The notes beneath the pieces are model-generated. The model had not been told where the DNA came from, did not search any database, and worked only from the letters and a program-made list of their open reading frames with translations. Positions 29,393-38,140 of a stretch of DNA of 64,000 nucleotides are shown here, one piece after another. Each line of letters opens with the position of its first letter. The stretch's first letter is position 1. The DNA lies in the NCBI GenBank assembly GCA_945859605.1, contig OX243822.1, forward strand, positions 3,074,324 to 3,138,323, read 5' to 3'. This DNA is from Lumbricus rubellus (taxonomy: Eukaryota; Annelida; Clitellata; Crassiclitellata; Lumbricidae). Both the position numbers and the translations under genes were made by a program.

Positions 29393-30896
29393 TCACTCAC
29401 ACACAGTTGCTCCATCCATTCCTCCCTCATTTCTTTGTCCGTTAATGCATGGAGGCCTGGATAACTAGGATTCCATGGTTAATGGCACCCCTTCAGAGAG
29501 AATGACTAAATACCACATGGGGCAAAGACCGGATATGACTAAACCACCAATTTTCCGTGACCTGGAAGTCCACAGGTCACACATACAGAGAGTACACAAC
29601 TGTAAATATACTTCAATTAGCCCCCAAGTTCTCAGCCGCTCACAAGCCTTGATCACTAATAATATTATTAATTAAATTAGGTAATTAAATAGTAATAATT
29701 GCAATAATAAACAAATGTAAATAATTATACTTCAATAGCCTCCATGTTCTCAGCCACTCACAAGTCTTGTTAACTAATTATTAATTAAATGAGGTAATTA
29801 AATAGTAACAATTGCAGTAATAATCGTAAACAGCAAATTGTACGCAATTCATTGCACTAAAGCGAGACGCAGGGCACCGGCTTATTAATGAGCGCTGTGT
29901 ATGGTCAGAAGGGTGTCCAAAAGTCTATTTCAAGTGAATAGCTGAGTCGTGTGGCCGTAGAAAGGCCAGAGACACACAGGCATATATACACAGAAACTTC
30001 AGAAAGACAAACAGACATACACACAGACTAATAATTAAATGTCCAGTCACCAACACTATTCATTCTTTACGAAAATTTATATAGCGCCCCTTCAAGGCCA
30101 CTTTTCAGTAGCGCTTCCGACCAGAGCACAGCTGAAAAGGACAGTTTTGAGATGAGCTACATATGAACTATTTATATTCGTTTAATTAAAAATCATGTTG
30201 ACAGACAGCAACATGTTAGACATTAGACTTCTTAGAAGTCGGATGGACATAGAAGAAAAGATAAAAATAAATAAAATCCAACTTCACGCACTTAATGCAA
30301 AACAAATCAGCTCCAATCCCCCCCACACTAAACCCTCAACCAACCCCAAATCCACAACCGACCCTAATCCGCATCACATCCAACCCAAACAATGCAGAAC
30401 CCAGATTCAAGTTTAATCCACATTAATAAGATCTCAACCAAAATCAAGACAGGCAGATAGACAGACACAGAGAGACACAGACAGTGAGACAGATAGACAG
30501 ACACAGAGAGATACTCACATAGAGAGACAGACAGGTAGACATACACAAAAAGATTCACAGAGAGACAGACAGACCCAGTGAGACAGACTCACAACAGCAG
30601 CCAATTAATCGTTCCAGATGCTCAAAATAGAGCCTAAAAATAGCAAACATTCACAAGTAGGCGGATGTAAGATCTTCTATAATTATATCTTCGCCCCCAA
30701 AACACCCCTCCTACCCTGCTCCAGTCATGTAAATATCGACCCCATAAATAGCTCCTTTGTTTACCAATGATTAGTGGTTATGGAATGACCCCCCCTGCGG
30801 CTGGAATGGGGTCGAAAAGGCAGTTGTACCTCTTGATCAACTAATGAGAAGTTAATGCATGACCCACATGCATAAATACATAAATACATTCATACC

Positions 30897-30931
<35 letters not shown>

Positions 30932-31600
30932 TATTATATTAAATTTATATTTACTATTACATACATTGTATATATAATATATATACCGGTAATACAAAAA
31001 CACTTGCATATATGTATGCAAGCATGCATGCATACATAATACAAACATGCATGCATGTACAATTTGTACACACATGCATAATATTATACAATAATTTCTA
31101 TAAATATAACACAGACATAGACGCTTTAAGTCACATATAATACATACAAACACACTAGCACACCAGCACGCACACACACACACACACACACACAGTGACA
31201 GAAAGCTGCTTATACTACAAACCGTTGCTGTAGTGAAACAAGGAAACGACTCATGGGAAAACAAAGGAGGGAATGAATGAAAACAATACTAACAATGACA
31301 ATACAAATAATACTAATAATAATGATAATAAGAATAATGGCAAAAACAATCAATATTATTATTACTATAACATCATCATTATTACTACAATATAAATATA
31401 ATTTACTAACAAAACTACTACTGCCACTCATAATAATAATAATAATAATAATTACTTCTATTAATGCTATTACAGGCATTACAACTATAATTATCTTTTT
31501 CTCTTATCATTACTATTACTAGGAATTACCATTATAATAAAATAATTGTTATTATTATTTTTGTAATAATATCTCTATTTTGTTTCCAAGCAAATTTACA

Positions 31601-31631
<31 letters not shown>

Positions 31632-32885
31632 TGGTAATTTATAATATTATAATAAAAAAATACAATAATGTTCAAATATTGTCGAAAAATCTTGAAAAGC
31701 AAGCTTCTCTTTCGACACCTTAAAAACGTTCCTACACGAAACTATATATAACCCGGGATTCATCACAGTTGGATTGTCAAATGTTAGCCAGGTTTCGTGA
31801 ATGAAGAGGTCCACAAAACTGAGGCATTAATTAATGCATGAACATTATTATGGTAAAAACAACAATGATGACGATTATGATGACGATGATTACGATGATG
31901 ATGATGATGATGATGACGACGAATGTGCCTGGTGCTACCACTACGACTGATATACTACTACATTCAATCCTTATAGATCAAATAAACATATGCAACTCAC
32001 GAAATAAAATAACAATAACACATATCAATCGATAAAATCAATCAACAACATTGTATATAGCAACAATCAACTGCAATCATCATTGTATCATCGTAACAAC
32101 GATGTAACGTAACAAAAAGCATTTATGTAGTGCACTTACTTCGACGAGCGCGTGAAGCTGCCCCTCATGAACGCAGACGCCAAGAAACCTACGAAGAAAA
32201 GGAGCAGAATAAATAAATTAATGAACAAATAAATAAATAAATAAATTAATGAACAAATAAATAAATAAATAAATTAATGAACAAATAAATAAATAAATAA
32301 ATTAATGAACAAATAAATAAATAAATAAATTAATGAACAAATAAATAAATAAATAAATTAATGAACAAATAAATAAATTAATTAATGAACAAATAAATAA
32401 ATAAATTAATGAACAAATAAATAAATAAATTAATTAATTAATTCCAAATCGACAACTAAACTAACAGATTAATTTATAGTCTTCCTCATTATCATCCTCA
32501 ATAACCTTTCGTTATGTTCCTCAACATCCTCAATCACCCTCTTCCTCTGGTACCGTAACTCCTCTAGCAGCTCATTCAATACTTCTTCCTCTTCCCTTCT
32601 CCTAAATCCTCTTCCATTCATCCGCTCCTCATCCTCTACCTCTTCCCAAACTCCTTTCACCATCCAATTCTCATTCTTTCAAATCACTCAATCAATTGAT
32701 CAAATTTTATATAAGCATTCCTTTATTTTCATTGTCCTCCACCTTCACCCCTCGACTCCCTTCACTTCGTTTCTTCTAGTCCTAGTATACATAAATGCAA
32801 ATATATACAAATATATAAAATTTCAAATATAGAAGTTAAAGGTGTGCAATAAAAATTACAAAATCTTCGTCGGAAAGAAAAATTC

Positions 32886-32924
<39 letters not shown>

Positions 32925-34616
32925 GATATATATATATTTATATCACAACTCTTCCTCTTTTTTGCACTTCTCCATTTCTTGCTCCAACATTCTAACGCAC
33001 CGAGCAACCTCCCGTATAACCACGCACGTACCACGCAATCAACGTCGAATTGCTCCCATAAACACGGAAGGAAAAACTCGGGAACAACAACCTCCCAACC
33101 GCCAGAGTCGTTTCCTCCTTTCTCACGACGAAATAAAAAAATTCCCCCTACATCGATGACGAGCCGATAAAAATTCCCCGGTGCCAATTTTTCGTTCCGA
33201 CGAAGTTTTTGTATTGTTTAATTGCACACCTTTAACTTGTGAGTTTGCCGCACAACAAAAGCACGTCCAACCTCTGACATACAACTTTGCTCAGATGTAG
33301 ATATTTCGTCAACGTCAATGGCTTTTGCTACCACAAGATATCAATGAAACATGCATCCAACCAGCAGTTCATTATATACATTTTAAACATATTTAATCAC
33401 CCTTTAATTATTATTATTATTATTGTCATAACTTCCGTCATTTTATAATTCGCCTCTTCAAGGTAGGCTACTCAGAAACGCTCCTGGTCCAACTTGTGGG
33501 GCGCGGTAGTGGTGTAGTGGTGGCGTCGTTGCCTTGGAGCCGGATGGTTCGAGGTTCGAATCCACCTCGCCGCGTAAAGTCCCTAAGCGGCGACTTGAGG
33601 TGGATTCGAACATGGAACCATCCGGCTTCAAGGCACCGAACCCACCACTACACCATCGCGGGTGCCATAAGAAGTCATTATTTAAACTCACTATCCATCC
33701 ATCCAATCGAAATAGCATTGTAATCTTGGTGAAAAGTAATGAAAAGTAATGTAAACGGAATTTCGACGTCAGCGGTCCCTACAGGCGCTAAATGTCGCAG
33801 AACATTGAATTATATCGTACGTGATGTCTTTAAACACCTTTTAAACGATTATTAGCGATGCTTTATATATCCGCCTTCCACTACAAAATTACAATCTAAC
33901 TGTGAAGTGTGAAGCAGTCTACAGTAAACCATTTTATTACGTCCAGTGTATGACACTATGAAAGTGTCAGATATTATTTTCTATGTAGAGTTAGAAATTG
34001 ATTATTGTTCACAAGTTAGTTCCCTCTAACCTTTTCATTCACAACATATTTACGCCATCCACACCTATGTTCCATATCTTTCACCAGACGTTTAGCCCCA
34101 AAACGACAGAAACCAAATAGCCATCAAATCGACCTCTACCTCCCCACCCGAGTTCGAATCCACCCTCAAGCCGCGTAAGGACCTTGGGCAAGTCCTTCAC
34201 TTACAATTGCTCAGCGCTTCGGCGTGAAACTCCGATGCAGTGTCCGCTCTGCATCGGGAGCGCCTCTGAGTAGAGAGAGCTTGAAGGGGCGCTATAACAA
34301 GTGCACATACATACATACATATACATACACCCGTTACTACCCCTCTCAAGGGCAATAACGTAGATACAGAGGCGCTTAAATGGCACGGTTTGTTTGTCTT
34401 TTAACGAAGGCAATGACCCATGACCTATAGAAAGTTGGAGGGAAAACAAGCAATAAAAAAGACATGGTCACTTTAATGTTTTGTTGTCAACCATCCTTTC
34501 TACCCGATGACAACAAAGTTATTGACTTTGCACTGAAAAGAGAAAATCGTTACAACGACGTCTTTGTCCGTTCTTTTATAGAAAGAAGCTCTGTTCTAAA
34601 CGGTCTATAACACTAT

Positions 34617-34684
<68 letters not shown>

Positions 34685-37600
34685 CCATCCATCCATCCAT
34701 TCATACGCCCAGTCCCATATATAGGGGCCATCCGCATAAATATTGCGTATGTAGAAATAATTATATGTACGATAAGCCAGTGGTTCTCAAACTTCTGCAG
34801 GCCGCGGACGGGCAAATCAATTATTTGGGAAGCTCGTGGACCGCTAACTTTAATGGCAAGCACAAACAAAAGCGATCTGTATTATAAAAAAACTAATTAT
34901 AGGGTTATTTATAATTAGGGATTTTTTAATTATTAAAAATTGTTTGTACAGCCATTTTGAAAGTTAAAATAAGGCACTGGCAGGGCGGATACAGAAACTT
35001 TGGACGGGGGGGGGCCAAAAAATTCTTGACACACTTGTGTCTGGGGAAAAAATCGTATCCGCCCAAAAAGTTGATGACTTTTTTTTTGGTCATCCGGCAA
35101 AATTTTCGGAAAAATCATACTATTTCATCCGCCAAAAAAGTTGATGACCTTTTTTTTTTTTAGGCATCCGACAAAATTTTCCGGAAAATCATACTATTTC
35201 ATCCGCCCAAAAAGTTGATGACCTTTTTTTTTGTCATCCGACAAAATTTTTGGGAAAATCATACTATTTCAGCAGCCGCTCAAACCAAATGGGGGGGGGG
35301 CCACGATACATGGGATTTCTAAATGGGGGCCATGGCCGGATTGGCCCCCCCCCTGGATCCGCCCCTGGGCACTGGTAATGTATTTTTAAAGTTTGAGACA
35401 GAATTTTGAATAAATTTGGAACAACAATTTCAGTAATTTCACAATTTTAAATATATAAATTAATATTTGTAATTTGTTTTTCACTCTCAGACTTCTTCAT
35501 GGACCGGTGATCAGGACTCCGCGGACCGGTGCCGGTCCGCGGACCACCACTTTGAGAACCACTGCGATAAGCCATGTAGAAATAATCATATTTACCCTAA
35601 ACACCCCTATTTTATGTTTGATGAACATCACAATTATTTGCTATTGAATTCTTTAAAACTGTTATATGACTAAACAGAATTTAATTATTGACATAAGACA
35701 ACAATAGAGAGTTATAAATAGGTCAATTTAGATGTGGAAATTTTTTTGAGATTTCTTTTGTGTACGTTGTGTACGTAAATTTTGTTGAGACACCCTCCGC
35801 CGATGTATGCACCCATACCAAAATCGCCTAAATCCTGATATTCCTCTCTCCCTGCGTTTCTAATATATGCACGGCCCCAGATACATCTTGACTCATCTAT
35901 TCATCCATCCATATAATTATCCATCTTTACCAAGCCATCCACCCATCCATACATTTGGTACGCGTAAACTGACGTAAAGTCGTTCAAAGAAGTCCGTGAG
36001 AGACATCAGATGAGCTTGACATCGGAATATTTAGCAACGGCAAAAGTCGTTAAAAAGGTGTTTAAATATGATAAAATAATTATTTACCTGATTAATTAAT
36101 TAATCGATTAATTGGTCAATTAATTAATTAATTAATTAATTAATTAATTAATTGGTTTCAATTACCTGAGAATGTTTGGGTGTGAGATGCGGTTCATGAG
36201 TTGAACCTCACGTAAGACGTTCGGACGATTACTCGAAACTTTGTTCATCTTCAACACCATCACCTGCTCCGTTAAGACATGCTCCACCTACGCACACGCA
36301 CACACATACACCATACAAGCACACGCGTCACTAAATGCATTAATTAATTCACTCATTCATTCATTCATTCCGAAAACTTATATAGCGCCCCCCCCTTCAA
36401 GAAGTCTACTCAGAGGCGCTCCCAGTCCAGCCACGGCTATAGAGTTCACATGCCAGAGGCAAAACTCTACATGTATAAACACACACGAATCAAATCATGG
36501 TAATGGACAGGTATAAGGTGACTTAATGATAGGGTAAATTCAGGTAACGTCAGGTAAGTTCAGGTGACTTAATAAGGTAACTGAAGGTAAGCTAAGGTCA
36601 CTTCAGATTATTCAGATAAGTCTGTTACCTTAAGGTAACGTAAGGTAATTCAGGTAACTCTCAGGCAACTTTAGACAATTCAGAAAACTTTAGGCAATTC
36701 AGGAAAGTTTAGGTAACTTTAGGCAATTCAGGTAACTTTGGATAAGTTTACGCAACTCAGAAACTTAAGGCGATTTCATGTAAGTTATTATAAATCAACT
36801 TGATAAAAAGAGAGAGTTATGTTTGGAATCTGAAGTAGTGACTATCGCTGCTACTAGTACAGTGCATCTAAAACTGTAGCCAACTAATTAATATTCTTTG
36901 AGACTAATTAATATTAATCGAAACAAGCTTATCACAAACAGAGACAGACAGATAAGAAAGAATTAATTGAGAAGAACCCAAGGACGTATCATTCGAAAAA
37001 CTGTGACACTCTGAAGTAATAAATGCTCTGAAAAAATAAAAATAAAATAACTAGCAGAAATTATAGGTAAGCTGACTGAGGGAAGGAATGGAAACAGGGT
37101 TAGTTAAGCAAAGATAAACAAAAGGAAGCTACCGGTATGGCAACATATAATAAGGTACGATTGTAAATGCTCGTGTGTTATAATTGCCTATAGCAGGCCA
37201 AGCTCCGATCTATCTAATGGAACTTGGTGTGCCTGTGCTATCCATTCCAGGCCGTAGATTCCTTCGCTCTGCAACGCATGGTGACCTGGTTGTTCCTATA
37301 GCTCGATCTTCCACAGTGCTGCATAGAAGTTTTGCTATGGTCGGTCCGTCTTTCTGGAATAAGTTGCCTAATAGTCTCTGTAACGAACTTCTTTTCTTTC
37401 TTTGCTCCAAGCGTTTGAAAACCATTCTCTTTTATTGTAGTTTTGTGCTGTCAGATCGGGAGCGCCTCTGAGGAGTTCATTCAAAGTAGCGCTATATAAA
37501 TTTACAATAACGATCTGGTAAGTTAAGGTATAAGGTACACACTTGGTAAATTCCGTTATAAGTTACATTCAGGTACATCAAGGTCAGTTATAGTTGTACA

Positions 37601-38075
37601 TCTGCATGAGATTTGGGCTAATTTTGATGTAAACATCGGACTAGAGAGTTAATATTATTATGGTGTGAGGGTCTGGCTTGAAATTGTCAACATGTACTTT
37701 AAGTGGGTCAAGAGTTTCTAGAGAATGTGCGAGAAGAGGCTATTAGGGGGACCCTCCCTCTCCCTACACCTGCACTAGACCGCATCCCCCTCCCACGACA
37801 GGTAGTTTCGACTGGGGTCATAAATCTAGGACCCTTGTATGAAACTAGCCATCGCCCATTTGGAGTGGTCACACTTGAGATCCTTGATCACTCTTATTGT
37901 CTAATAGCACCAGGCACTTGTGTGGCTCGGACGATTACAGAGACACAGACACACACAGAGAGATAGATACACACAGAAACAGACACAGAAAGAAACAGAC
38001 ACAGAAAGAGACAGGCAGACATGCAGATTCATAAGCAAGAAGACAGTTATAGATAGCAAAAGACCGAGATAACAA

Positions 38076-38140
<65 letters not shown>

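Noticed and set aside
32469..32663. Glu/Arg-rich minus-strand frame ([18 protein letters not shown]...)
   Set aside because: It arises from a polypyrimidine stretch in a TESK intron, without splice sites in phase or a known domain.
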